A DNA stretch of 14,378 nucleotides. Origin: Fimbriimonadales bacterium. GTDB taxonomy: Bacteria; Armatimonadota; Fimbriimonadia; Fimbriimonadales; ATM1. The notes under the pieces are model-generated. The model saw only the letters and a list, made by a program, of their open reading frames with translations. It searched no databases and was not told where the DNA came from. A program made the position numbers and the translations under genes. Below are positions 5,838 to 12,721 of this stretch, piece after piece. The stretch covers positions 1 to 14,378 of the forward strand of contig JAICGT010000007.1 in NCBI GenBank assembly GCA_025922995.1, written 5' to 3'. The stretch's first letter is position 1. Every line of letters starts with the position of its first letter.

Positions 5838-6221
5838 GTGAAACCCGGCGCGATTCTTGCTGCCTTACTTGCCGTTGCGGGCCTGGGCCTCGGCGTTTAT
5901 GCGTTTATGGTCAACGCCAGCCCTTACGTGGGTGCGCGAGAGGCTTCCGCAATGGCGGGACAGCGCGTGCACGTTGCGGGCCAGATCGACCACGCCTCGG
6001 CGAAGCTTCGAGACGGCGTATTTACGTTTCGATTGACCGATGACGCCGGCGACGCGATGCTGGTCGAGTATCACGGGATGAAGCCCGGCAACTTCGAATC
6101 TGCGCCTACGGCGTCTGTCGAGGGGGCATTCGCTGACGGGAGATTCCTCGCGGTCAGAGTTTCGACCCAGTGCCCAAGCAAGTACGAGTCGGAATCGACC
6201 AACTACGTTTCCGGCAAATGA
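5838..6221 (+). CDS. ccmE: Cytochrome c maturation heme chaperone CcmE, CXXXY type
   Basis: Membrane-anchored chaperone that carries heme covalently and hands it to CcmF for attachment to apocytochrome c. 127 residues: hydrophobic anchor at about 5-25, then an OB-fold outside the membrane (QRVHVAGQI, FTFRLTDDAGDAMLVEYHG, FESAPTASVEGAF). In the classical protein the heme-binding histidine lies in a HXXXY motif; here the position is VSTQCPSKYES, so C112 takes the histidine's place and Y116 is kept. This CXXXY variant is known from Desulfovibrio and archaea (called System I*). Start is GTG 5838 with GAGG five bases upstream. The 3' end overlaps ccmF. The overall similarity to proteobacterial CcmE is modest, but position next to ccmF and the motif make the call firm. 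Confidence 0.87.
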   Translation: MKPGAILAALLAVAGLGLGVYAFMVNASPYVGAREASAMAGQRVHVAGQIDHASAKLRDGVFTFRLTDDAGDAMLVEYHGMKPGNFESAPTASVEGAFADGRFLAVRVSTQCPSKYESESTNYVSGK

Positions 6222-8515
6222 TGCGCTTTCCGGATCCGCCTTCGTGGGGTCTTTGGGCCGGGCTCGTTGGCAAGGGATTAATTTTTGCCGCCATCTTCCT
6301 CTTTGCGGTTACCGCTTTAAGCGTATTTCGCAAGAATGAGACTTTGTCGGTTCGAACGTTTTTGGGCGGCGTCGGTTGCGTGGTGCTTGCTTTCGGCGTT
6401 CACGTTTTTTTGCTGATGACGCGGCAGTACGAGTACTCGTACGTTTGGGAAAACACGAGCAACGACATGCCCGGCATGTATCGTTTCAGCGCTGCTTGGG
6501 CGGCACAGGAAGGATCGTTTATGCTCTGGACGCTGACAAGCGCGGTGTTTGCAGCGATCGTCGTTTTCAAAACGGGGCAGTACAGACGCGTTTTCATTGG
6601 CGTTTGTGCCGTCGTGCTGATCGGATTGACGGCGATACTCGCTTACGAGTCCCCGTTTCAGCTGTTGCAGTTAAGCGCCGAAGACCGACAGCTTTTGGCG
6701 CCGGGGCAGTCCATGATCATTCCACCGGATGGCCGTGGGCTCAATCCGACGCTCATGAATTACTGGATGGTGATTCATCCGTGGGTGATCTTTATCGGAT
6801 TCGGTAGCTTGCTTTCGTTGTTTGCATTTGCGGCGTCTGCGTCGATTACCAAGAATCACTTCGATTGGGTTCGTGCGGTTCGACCCTTTGCGATTTTCTC
6901 GATGATTGTCCTCGGTGTCGGTCTGACGATGGGGGGACTGTGGGCTTACGAGACGCTCGGCTGGGGCGGCTTTTGGGCGTGGGACCCCGTGGAGAACGTG
7001 AGCCTTGTTCCGTTCATCGCAACGGCTGTTCTCGTGCACGGCCTTTTTATTCAGCGCAATCGAAAGCGTTGGGACAGGCTGAATATTCTGCTAGGGTTGT
7101 TGCCGTTCGTGTGGTTTGTTTACGGAACTTATTTAACGAGGAGCGGCGCCTTGACGGCCGTCAGCGTCCACAGCTTCGCCGAAATGAACGAGGGGGCGCA
7201 CGGTTTTCTGTTGGCGCTTGTTCTGCTGAGCGTTGCTGCGTTGATCGCGCTGTCTGTGCGAGCTTTTCGCGCCGGTGACGACAGCGAGCCGAAGGTTGCC
7301 GGCCATCGAACTTTCGGTATGTCCGTCGGACTTGCGCTGCTCTACGGGATCGGCTTAATGGCCGCGTATGGAATGTCGTTGCCATTTTTGGGAGCGTTGT
7401 TCGGCAGGCCCAAGCAGATCGTCGCCGAAGGCGCTTACAATGTCGTCGTAGCCTATCCGTTCGTGCCGCTCTTACTGCTGATGGCATTCGTTCCGTTTTT
7501 AGGCTGGACAAAAACGGCGCCGGAACGGATTAAGACAATTGGGAATGTATTTTTCGTCAGCGTCCTGGTTTTCGGACTGTCGGTCCTGGCGATCGTCAAG
7601 AGCGGGCTGACTTTGGAAGGCTTCGAGCGGATGCCTGCCAATCAGCTGATCGTTTTTTACGTTCTAATTTTTGTTTGCCTCTTTTCAATCGTCGCAAACG
7701 GTTACCGAACCATCGAGCGGATGCGCACGAAATCCGGTGGAGTCGGGGCGTTTATCACACACGCAGGTGTTGCGTTGTTGGTGCTCGGCCTCATTGTGTC
7801 CCGCGCATTCGAAAAGACCGCAATCGACGGAGTGACAATGACGCAACCTGCGAGGCTCGCACTATTGCCGGATAAGACGTACCTCGCGACGATTGAAAAG
7901 CTGCCGTCGCCGGAGCAAATGTCCGATCCAAATAATCGGCTGGAGTTTCTTGTCAAGAATTCGACGGGTTCGGGCGAAACTGTATTCCGCCCGAACTTCT
8001 ATTACGAAATTCAGGACGGCCGTGCGACGCCGATTTCTCGGCCCGACATTCAGCGTCACGCGCTTTACGACATGTATTTTGTCGTCGGGGCGCCGGAAAC
8101 AGAGATCGAGTCGGATATCACACTCGAGGAGGGCAGTGAAAAAACGGTTGGCCCATTTAGAATAAAGTACTTAGAGAGGACGCGAAGCGGAGAAACCGGC
8201 CAAAAAGGGACTAAATTCGGCGCCCGCCTTCTTATGAACATTGCCGACAAAGATTATGATGTGCATCCGGAAATGGAAATCGGGGATTCTGGGCCGGTGA
8301 TGCATCCCGCGGAACTTAGGGAAATTGGCGTTAGGGTGGAATTAAAACGGCTTATGGCGGATTCGGGTGACGCGACAGTTTCCATCGTTTCACCTGAATT
8401 GATATTCCCCGTGCAGTTGTTTTTCAAGCCGATGACCGGGCTCGTCTGGGTAGGCGCGGCTCTTATGACAATCGGCGGAATCACCTCGATCGTCGGCTTG
8501 CGTCGCCGCGGGTAA
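6218..8515 (+). CDS. ccmF: Cytochrome c heme lyase subunit CcmF
   Basis: Polytopic membrane protein that attaches heme from CcmE to CXXCH motifs of apocytochromes. 765 residues, many membrane segments, with a periplasmic C-terminal domain (about 535-735) before a last helix. The WWD signature WGGFWAWDPVENVSL lies at 249-263. All four family histidines can be placed: H187 (IHPW), H274 (VLVHG), H318 (VHSFA) and H515 (ITHAG). The usual HEGS motif reads AAQEGSFMLW at 95-104, with Gln for His; I believe other non-proteobacterial CcmF proteins share this. The start is ATG 6218, overlapping the ccmE stop as ATGA; ATG 6221 follows immediately, and a GTG at 6170 has no ribosome site. The stop is directly adjacent to the plsC ATG. 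No ccmABCDGH is in the window. Confidence 0.95.
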   Translation: MMRFPDPPSWGLWAGLVGKGLIFAAIFLFAVTALSVFRKNETLSVRTFLGGVGCVVLAFGVHVFLLMTRQYEYSYVWENTSNDMPGMYRFSAAWAAQEGSFMLWTLTSAVFAAIVVFKTGQYRRVFIGVCAVVLIGLTAILAYESPFQLLQLSAEDRQLLAPGQSMIIPPDGRGLNPTLMNYWMVIHPWVIFIGFGSLLSLFAFAASASITKNHFDWVRAVRPFAIFSMIVLGVGLTMGGLWAYETLGWGGFWAWDPVENVSLVPFIATAVLVHGLFIQRNRKRWDRLNILLGLLPFVWFVYGTYLTRSGALTAVSVHSFAEMNEGAHGFLLALVLLSVAALIALSVRAFRAGDDSEPKVAGHRTFGMSVGLALLYGIGLMAAYGMSLPFLGALFGRPKQIVAEGAYNVVVAYPFVPLLLLMAFVPFLGWTKTAPERIKTIGNVFFVSVLVFGLSVLAIVKSGLTLEGFERMPANQLIVFYVLIFVCLFSIVANGYRTIERMRTKSGGVGAFITHAGVALLVLGLIVSRAFEKTAIDGVTMTQPARLALLPDKTYLATIEKLPSPEQMSDPNNRLEFLVKNSTGSGETVFRPNFYYEIQDGRATPISRPDIQRHALYDMYFVVGAPETEIESDITLEEGSEKTVGPFRIKYLERTRSGETGQKGTKFGARLLMNIADKDYDVHPEMEIGDSGPVMHPAELREIGVRVELKRLMADSGDATVSIVSPELIFPVQLFFKPMTGLVWVGAALMTIGGITSIVGLRRRG

Positions 8516-9139
8516 ATGTTTTACAAATTCGTCGCGTATCCGGTCACCAAGCTCTTACTCACAATCCTGTTGTTCTTGTTGGGGCCGGTTCGCCTAGCGG
8601 GCAAAGAGAATGTGCCGAAGCGAGGCGGCGTGCTGATTGTTTCCAATCACCTGAGCGACTGCGACCCCGCAGTTATCGGATATGCGCTGCCACGCGGAGC
8701 GCATTACATGGCCAAGCGTGAACTGTTCTCGATACCGATCCTCTCCACGATCATCCGAGTGCTTCAAGCGTTTCCGGTGGATCGGGGGACGGCTGACCGA
8801 TCCGCAATTCGAAAAACGGTTGAGCTCCTGCAGGCAGGCGAGGCGGTTGTGATTTTCCCGGAAGGGCAACTCAGCGAAACCGGCGAACTGCAGCCGCTGA
8901 TGCCCGGAGTGGCGATGATCGTTGTGCGCAGCGGAGTGCCGGTCGTATGTGTCGGGCTGAAAGGGACGACGAAGATCATCCCCTACAAGAAGGTTTGGCC
9001 TCGCCCTGCTTTCGGCGGGGTGTCGGCTCGAATGGGTGAGCCGAAGAGTTTCGGGGAAAATGCCGGCCATGCCGAAATCCTGACGTGGATTTCCGAAGAG
9101 TTGGCCCGTCTTATCGACAACGGAGCGTCGGCTACTTGA
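8516..9139 (+). CDS. plsC: 1-acyl-sn-glycerol-3-phosphate acyltransferase (PlsC family)
   Basis: Adds the second acyl chain to lysophosphatidic acid to make phosphatidic acid at the inner membrane. 207 residues. A hydrophobic N-terminus (about 8-25) precedes block I VSNHLSDCDPA, an NHX4D motif with H45 and D50. FPVDRGTADRSAIRK (86-100) matches block II, and VIFPEGQLS (112-120) is block III, with PLMPGVAMI behind it and VPVVCVGLKG as block IV. The ATG directly follows the ccmF stop with no gap, and no clear ribosome site is seen, so translation may depend on ccmF. Why a lipid gene sits in a cytochrome assembly run is unclear. It could equally act on another acyl acceptor, since the family is broad. 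Confidence 0.9.
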   Translation: MFYKFVAYPVTKLLLTILLFLLGPVRLAGKENVPKRGGVLIVSNHLSDCDPAVIGYALPRGAHYMAKRELFSIPILSTIIRVLQAFPVDRGTADRSAIRKTVELLQAGEAVVIFPEGQLSETGELQPLMPGVAMIVVRSGVPVVCVGLKGTTKIIPYKKVWPRPAFGGVSARMGEPKSFGENAGHAEILTWISEELARLIDNGASAT

Positions 9140-9172
9140 TATCGGCGGGCATTGCGTGGTGAAATAGGACGA

Positions 9173-9220
9173 ATGGCGAAAATGCGGACGTCGCAGGGAA
9201 GCGGGATCAAGGGTCGGTGA
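9173..9220 (+). CDS. Possible 15-codon leader peptide ahead of ctaB
   Basis: In the 77-base gap between plsC and ctaB, an ATG at 9173 opens 15 codons (MAKMRTSQGSGIKGR) ending in a TGA at 9218-9220 that overlaps the ctaB GTG start as GTGA. AGGA lies at 9166-9169, only 3 bases before this ATG but 12 before a second in-frame ATG at 9182. The overlap would let ribosomes finishing the short frame re-start on ctaB, whose own ribosome site is cramped. This could be chance: the frame is very short and no homologue is recognised. Confidence 0.2.
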   Translation: MAKMRTSQGSGIKGR

Positions 9221-10119
9221 AGAATCCCTCCATTTCGCTGCCGCAGGTTCCGCTGCTCGTCATGCGGCTAAAGGATTACTGGGCGCTCAGCAAGCCCAGA
9301 GTCACGCTACTGGTCTGGGGCACGACGCTCGCCGGAATGGTTCTCGGCGCGAGAATCGCGTCGGTGTCCATTTCGGCTTCGCTGTTGTTCAACACGCTAC
9401 TGGGTTCGTGGTTGGTTATCGCCGCCGCCAACGTTCTGAATCAAGTGCTCGAGGTCGAGCCCGACTCGCGCATGCAGCGGACGCGCAACAGGCCCTTGCC
9501 GGCAAATAGAGTCGGCCTGACCGAAGGACTAGCCTTGGGCGTCGTCTGGGCTGTAGTGGGATTGCTTCTGCTTGCCCTCTTCGTGAACTTGCTTACGGCG
9601 GCGCTAGGAGCGCTGTCGATTGCGCTGTATGTGTTTGCCTACACACCGCTCAAACCAAGGACCCACCTTGCGACTGCGATCGGGGCGATTCCCGGGGCGA
9701 TTCCGCCGCTTGCGGGCTGGACCGCGGTTACGGGCGACTTTGCCGCCACGAGTTTGTTGCTCTTTGCCGTCCAGTTTCTATGGCAGTTTCCCCATTTTTG
9801 GGCGATCGCGTGGCTCGTCCGCAAAGATTACGACGCAGCCGGATTCAAGATGCTGCCGTTTCCGAATGCCGACGCAGTTGCCACCGCGTCGGCGTGCTTG
9901 CAATACGCGGCGGCGACGGCGCCATTTGCGCTGGCGCTGGCGTTGGCTCTCGATAAGCCGTACCTCTATCTCATCCCCGCCGCCCTGCTTTCGGTATGGT
10001 TTGCGATGGCTTCATACCACTTCAAAAAGCGGTCCGACGAGGCGGGCGCGCGCAAAGTTTTGAAGGCGAGCATCGTGTATCTGCCGCTTTTGCTCCTTGC
10101 TGCGATAGCGGCAAGCTGA
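9217..10119 (+). CDS. ctaB: Protoheme IX farnesyltransferase (heme O synthase)
   Basis: Transfers a farnesyl group to heme b, making heme O, the precursor of heme A for terminal oxidases. 300 residues with many membrane helices of the UbiA fold. The prenyl-diphosphate site lies at 75-98 (NQVLEVEPDSRMQRTRNRPL): N75, E79 and D83 give NXXXEXXXD, so Glu stands for the first Asp. The second conserved loop includes YTPLKPRTHLATAIGAIPG and, later, RKDYDAAGFKMLPF. The start is GTG 9217 with AAGGG only three bases upstream; no other start lies in frame before the stop at 9160, while ATG 9262 would also leave the core complete (MRLKDYWALSKPRVTLL). coxC follows after 7 bases. No ctaA (heme A synthase) is seen in the window. 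Confidence 0.95.
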   Translation: MKNPSISLPQVPLLVMRLKDYWALSKPRVTLLVWGTTLAGMVLGARIASVSISASLLFNTLLGSWLVIAAANVLNQVLEVEPDSRMQRTRNRPLPANRVGLTEGLALGVVWAVVGLLLLALFVNLLTAALGALSIALYVFAYTPLKPRTHLATAIGAIPGAIPPLAGWTAVTGDFAATSLLLFAVQFLWQFPHFWAIAWLVRKDYDAAGFKMLPFPNADAVATASACLQYAAATAPFALALALALDKPYLYLIPAALLSVWFAMASYHFKKRSDEAGARKVLKASIVYLPLLLLAAIAAS

Positions 10120-10126
10120 CATTCTG

Positions 10127-10753
10127 ATGCCACAGACCAAACGATCGAGTCTGGGCATGGGCGGCTCAGGCACAAATGGTGACGACCACGGCGGCAACGG
10201 CCAGGGCTCGCATCCCAAGCCAGACATACCTCTCGCCAAGATCGGCTTTTGGCTTCTCATCGGCTCGTTGTCGACCATGTTTGGTGCGCTTGCCTCGACG
10301 TACGGATATCGTATGTCCGAAAAGGCGAACTACGCCTTTCCTTGGCCGCCGACATTGTGGATCAGCACGATGGCAATCGTCGTCAGCAGCGTTTCGCTGT
10401 ACCTGGCCCAAAGGAAGGTAGCGGAGGGAAGGATGAGAAGCGGCGTCAATTTCTTGGGCGTAACGGTTGCCCTAGGCTGGGCATTTGTTATTTCCCAAAT
10501 TGTTTCGTGGCTGCTACTGGCGCAAGCCGGCTTCTACGCCCAAACTAACCCGTTTGCCGGGCTGTTCTATATCTTGACTTCGGTCCACGGATTTCATCTG
10601 CTTGCAGGCGTTGCTTGGCTGATCTATCTCTTTTACTTGGCTAAGTTGGGCATCATGACTGCGAAGAAACATCTCGCCCTCGATCTCGGAGCCATCTATT
10701 GGCACTTCATGATGATCGTCTGGCTTGTGTTCTTCGCGCTGATCGTTTTATGA
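10127..10753 (+). CDS. ctaE: Heme-copper cytochrome oxidase subunit III
   Basis: Membrane subunit of the oxygen-reducing terminal oxidase; it stabilises subunit I and its proton uptake. 208 residues with about five membrane helices, the short form seen in bo3 and many bacterial aa3 enzymes. Signatures: FYILTSVHGFHLLAGVAWL (148-166) and YWHFMMIVWLVFFALI (191-206). The N-terminal 30 residues before the first helix are rich in Gly, His and Asn (GMGGSGTNGDDHGGNGQGSH) and look disordered. Subunits I and II are not in this window. The gene follows ctaB by seven bases with no obvious ribosome site and overlaps the SCO gene as ATGA. Because subunits I and II are absent, it cannot be told whether the oxidase is caa3, aa3 or bo3 type; the nearby ACIII genes favour a cytochrome c oxidase. 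Confidence 0.92.
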   Translation: MPQTKRSSLGMGGSGTNGDDHGGNGQGSHPKPDIPLAKIGFWLLIGSLSTMFGALASTYGYRMSEKANYAFPWPPTLWISTMAIVVSSVSLYLAQRKVAEGRMRSGVNFLGVTVALGWAFVISQIVSWLLLAQAGFYAQTNPFAGLFYILTSVHGFHLLAGVAWLIYLFYLAKLGIMTAKKHLALDLGAIYWHFMMIVWLVFFALIVL

Positions 10754-11385
10754 GTATTCAGAGTTTTCGGATCATTCGGCTTTTCCTTTGGGGAGTCTTG
10801 ATCGTCGTGCTGCTCACGATCGGCACGATGTACGTCCTGCGGCAAGCCATCCAGAGGAAACGCGCCGAGCCGGTAGCTGTGGCCGAGCCGCCTGCTTTGG
10901 CTCCGATTGGGGAGGCGCCGCAATTCACGTTGACGGCACAGGACGGCGAGCAGTTCGAGTCTTCGTCTCTTAAGGGCTCGGTGTACGTCGTCGATTTCTT
11001 TTTCACCAAATGCCGTGGCGTATGTCCGACACTGCAAAGGAATATGAAGGTCATTCAGGAGGCGTTCAAAGACAACCCGGACGTCAAGCTCCTGTCGATC
11101 AGCGTAGACCCGAAGAACGACACCGTCGCCCAGCTAGCCGCAGAAGCTAAGAAACTCGGCGCGAATACGGAGCAGTGGACTTGGGCAGTGGGCCCCAGCG
11201 AAACAACCGGCAAGATCGCGAACGGATACAAGCTCATCGGCACTATGGTGCCGGGCGACATTTTGCACAGCAACCGCTTCGTTCTCGTCGACGGCTACGG
11301 GAAGATCCGCGGATACTACACCGGCACAGAGGATGGGGATGTCGAGAGGATCCAGGAGGACATCCGAAGGCTGCTCGGCGGATGA
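10750..11385 (+). CDS. SCO1/SenC/PrrC family copper chaperone
   Basis: Membrane-anchored thioredoxin-like protein that delivers copper to the CuA site of oxidase subunit II. 211 residues: one hydrophobic anchor at about 8-29, a linker rich in Pro and Ala (39-56), then the thioredoxin fold (FTLTAQDGEQFESSSLKG). The copper ligands are visible: C88 and C92 in FTKCRGVCPTL (CXXXC) and H173 in DILHSNRFVLVDG. LLSISVDPKNDT matches the family loop. The start is ATG 10750, overlapping the subunit III stop as ATGA; the open frame extends upstream only inside ctaE. It also overlaps the next gene as ATGA. The need for CuA copper delivery implies that the unseen subunit II contains CuA, so a cytochrome c oxidase is likely. 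Confidence 0.94.
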   Translation: MSIQSFRIIRLFLWGVLIVVLLTIGTMYVLRQAIQRKRAEPVAVAEPPALAPIGEAPQFTLTAQDGEQFESSSLKGSVYVVDFFFTKCRGVCPTLQRNMKVIQEAFKDNPDVKLLSISVDPKNDTVAQLAAEAKKLGANTEQWTWAVGPSETTGKIANGYKLIGTMVPGDILHSNRFVLVDGYGKIRGYYTGTEDGDVERIQEDIRRLLGG

Positions 11386-11798
11386 TTCCGCTGGAGTCGT
11401 TGCCGACGATCGATGCCTTCCTAAACGCTGCTAGCACCGTCCTTCTCGTGACGGGCTACGTTATGATCCGTGGCAAACGAATCGCCGCGCACCGTGCGTG
11501 CATGCTTTCTGCGCTGGCTTGCTCAATTCTCTTCCTCATCGGGTACCTCACCTATCACTTCCAGATAGGGACGACGCGGTATGACGGCGAAGGAATTCTA
11601 CGACCGATCTACTTTACGATCTTGACGACGCATACGATCCTCGCGATGGTACTGGGCCCTATGGTCATTATCACGCTCGTGCGAGCGCTTCGGGAGAGAT
11701 TCGACAGGCATAAGGCGATCGCGCGGTGGACTCTGCCGATTTGGTTATACGTTTCGGTCACCGGCGTCGTCGTGTACTTAATGCTCTACCAACTGTAG
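11382..11798 (+). CDS. DUF420 membrane protein, CtaM-like oxidase assembly factor
   Basis: Small polytopic protein of 138 residues. Members of DUF420 such as CtaM (YozB) of Firmicutes are needed for active aa3-type oxidase. About four membrane helices can be seen, near 10-29, 40-58, 76-102 and 116-135. Histidines at 37, 59, 84 and 110 lie near helix ends (IAAHRACML, LTYHFQIGTTRY, LTTHTILAM, FDRHKAIARWTLPIWLY), the pattern expected of the family. The segment RPIYFTILTTHTILA is typical. It starts at ATG 11382, overlapping the SCO stop as ATGA, so translation is likely coupled to copper delivery. It ends the oxidase-assembly cluster; the next gene lies 263 bases on. The role is from family knowledge and position and not from any visible catalytic site. 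Confidence 0.85.
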   Translation: MIPLESLPTIDAFLNAASTVLLVTGYVMIRGKRIAAHRACMLSALACSILFLIGYLTYHFQIGTTRYDGEGILRPIYFTILTTHTILAMVLGPMVIITLVRALRERFDRHKAIARWTLPIWLYVSVTGVVVYLMLYQL

Positions 11799-12061
11799 CG
11801 TTTAGCAGCGACTTTGTGAAAAAATGCACAATATCCGTCAAGAATGCCATTTACCCTTGACTTCCGGGAAAGCCAACGGGATATGATGTTCGAGGACGGA
11901 CGGAGATTTCGAAATCGCGGAGGGACATGCGGATCTGCCCCTTGCGAGACTCGAAAGAGAAAAACACGGATGGCATCTTACGCCTCTATAGGGTTGAAGC
12001 GGGAGCTCACGGAGGGCAGCCTGGGCGGGAGCGTCTCAGACAGGGCGGGGGAGCTTAGGTA
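11799..12061 (+). promoter_or_regulatory. Leader region before actA with a candidate promoter (11857-11887)
   Basis: 263 bases between the DUF420 stop and actA. TTGACT at 11857-11862 and TATGAT at 11882-11887 resemble -35 and -10 boxes with a 19-base spacer, longer than the ideal 17. An A-rich stretch (11819-11824) lies upstream. Transcription would begin near 11894 and leave an untranslated leader of about 168 bases. That leader is purine-rich and ends in GGGGGAG eight bases before actA. A reading frame from 11844 meets the actA ATG as TAATG, but its product is Arg-rich and unlike any family I know. No terminator for the upstream genes is seen. Confidence 0.4.
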
Positions 12062-12715
12062 ATGCCGCAACTCTTTCCAAAGAGCGCCAACAACATGGTG
12101 AAAGTCACCTTCTTGTTGGCGGGTTTAGGGCTTACGTCGATCCTACTGGTCGGCGCGAATGTAACCCCGTACACCCATAGGCTCGGTGTAGCGCTCGACC
12201 AACCGGCGCCGTTCAGCCACAAGCACCACGTCGAGGAGCTCGGGATCTCCTGCTATTACTGCCACGACGGAGTTGAGAAGGGCCCGGTTGCGGGAGTGCC
12301 GTCGACCGAGACCTGTTATTCCTGCCACAGCCAGATTTGGACCAACAGCCCACTGCTGCAAGTCGTGCGCGACAGCTACGAGAAGAATGAACCCATCATT
12401 TGGAACCGTGTAAACAACGTGCCGGACTTTGTGTATTTCGACCATAGCGTGCACATTGCAAAAGGCGTTTCGTGCTACACGTGTCACGGCGCGATCAACG
12501 AACAAAACCTGACTTTCAAGACGAAGGCATTCGAAATGCGCTGGTGTCTGGAATGTCACCGCAGTCCCGAAACATTCGTTCGCCCTGAGGGCAGCATCCT
12601 CGACGCCACTTATGAAGACGGCGCCAAGAGCCACGCCGAACTCGGGCGCGAGCTAGTCAAAAAGCGCGGTATTCGCAAGGAACAGTTGACGAACTGCTCG
12701 ATTTGCCACCACTAA
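12062..12715 (+). CDS. actA: Pentaheme c-type cytochrome, Alternative Complex III subunit A
   Basis: Electron-carrying subunit of the quinol-oxidising Alternative Complex III. 217 residues: an N-terminal hydrophobic anchor at about 13-32, then five heme c sites CXXCH: CYYCH (64-68), CYSCH (85-89), CYTCH (138-142), CLECH (162-166) and CSICH (212-216). Extra histidines (FSHKHHVEEL, FDHSVHIAKG) are in the right places to be second ligands. The start is ATG 12062 with GGGGGAG eight bases before it. ActB follows after six bases, which settles the assignment over other multiheme cytochromes. Hemes are presumably attached by the CcmE-CcmF route encoded upstream. The last CXXCH is almost at the C-terminus, one residue from the end. 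Confidence 0.9.
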   Translation: MPQLFPKSANNMVKVTFLLAGLGLTSILLVGANVTPYTHRLGVALDQPAPFSHKHHVEELGISCYYCHDGVEKGPVAGVPSTETCYSCHSQIWTNSPLLQVVRDSYEKNEPIIWNRVNNVPDFVYFDHSVHIAKGVSCYTCHGAINEQNLTFKTKAFEMRWCLECHRSPETFVRPEGSILDATYEDGAKSHAELGRELVKKRGIRKEQLTNCSICHH

Positions 12716-12721
12716 GAGACG

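Noticed and set aside
6170..6217. Upstream GTG start for ccmF, 52-base overlap with ccmE
   Set aside because: No ribosome site, and the ATGA overlap at 6218 is the usual arrangement and leaves a normal CcmF N-terminus.
11844..12062. Small plus-strand frame of 72 codons just before actA
   Set aside because: Arg-rich, no recognised family, no ribosome site at its start, and a candidate promoter lies within it; kept only as a possible leader frame in the findings.
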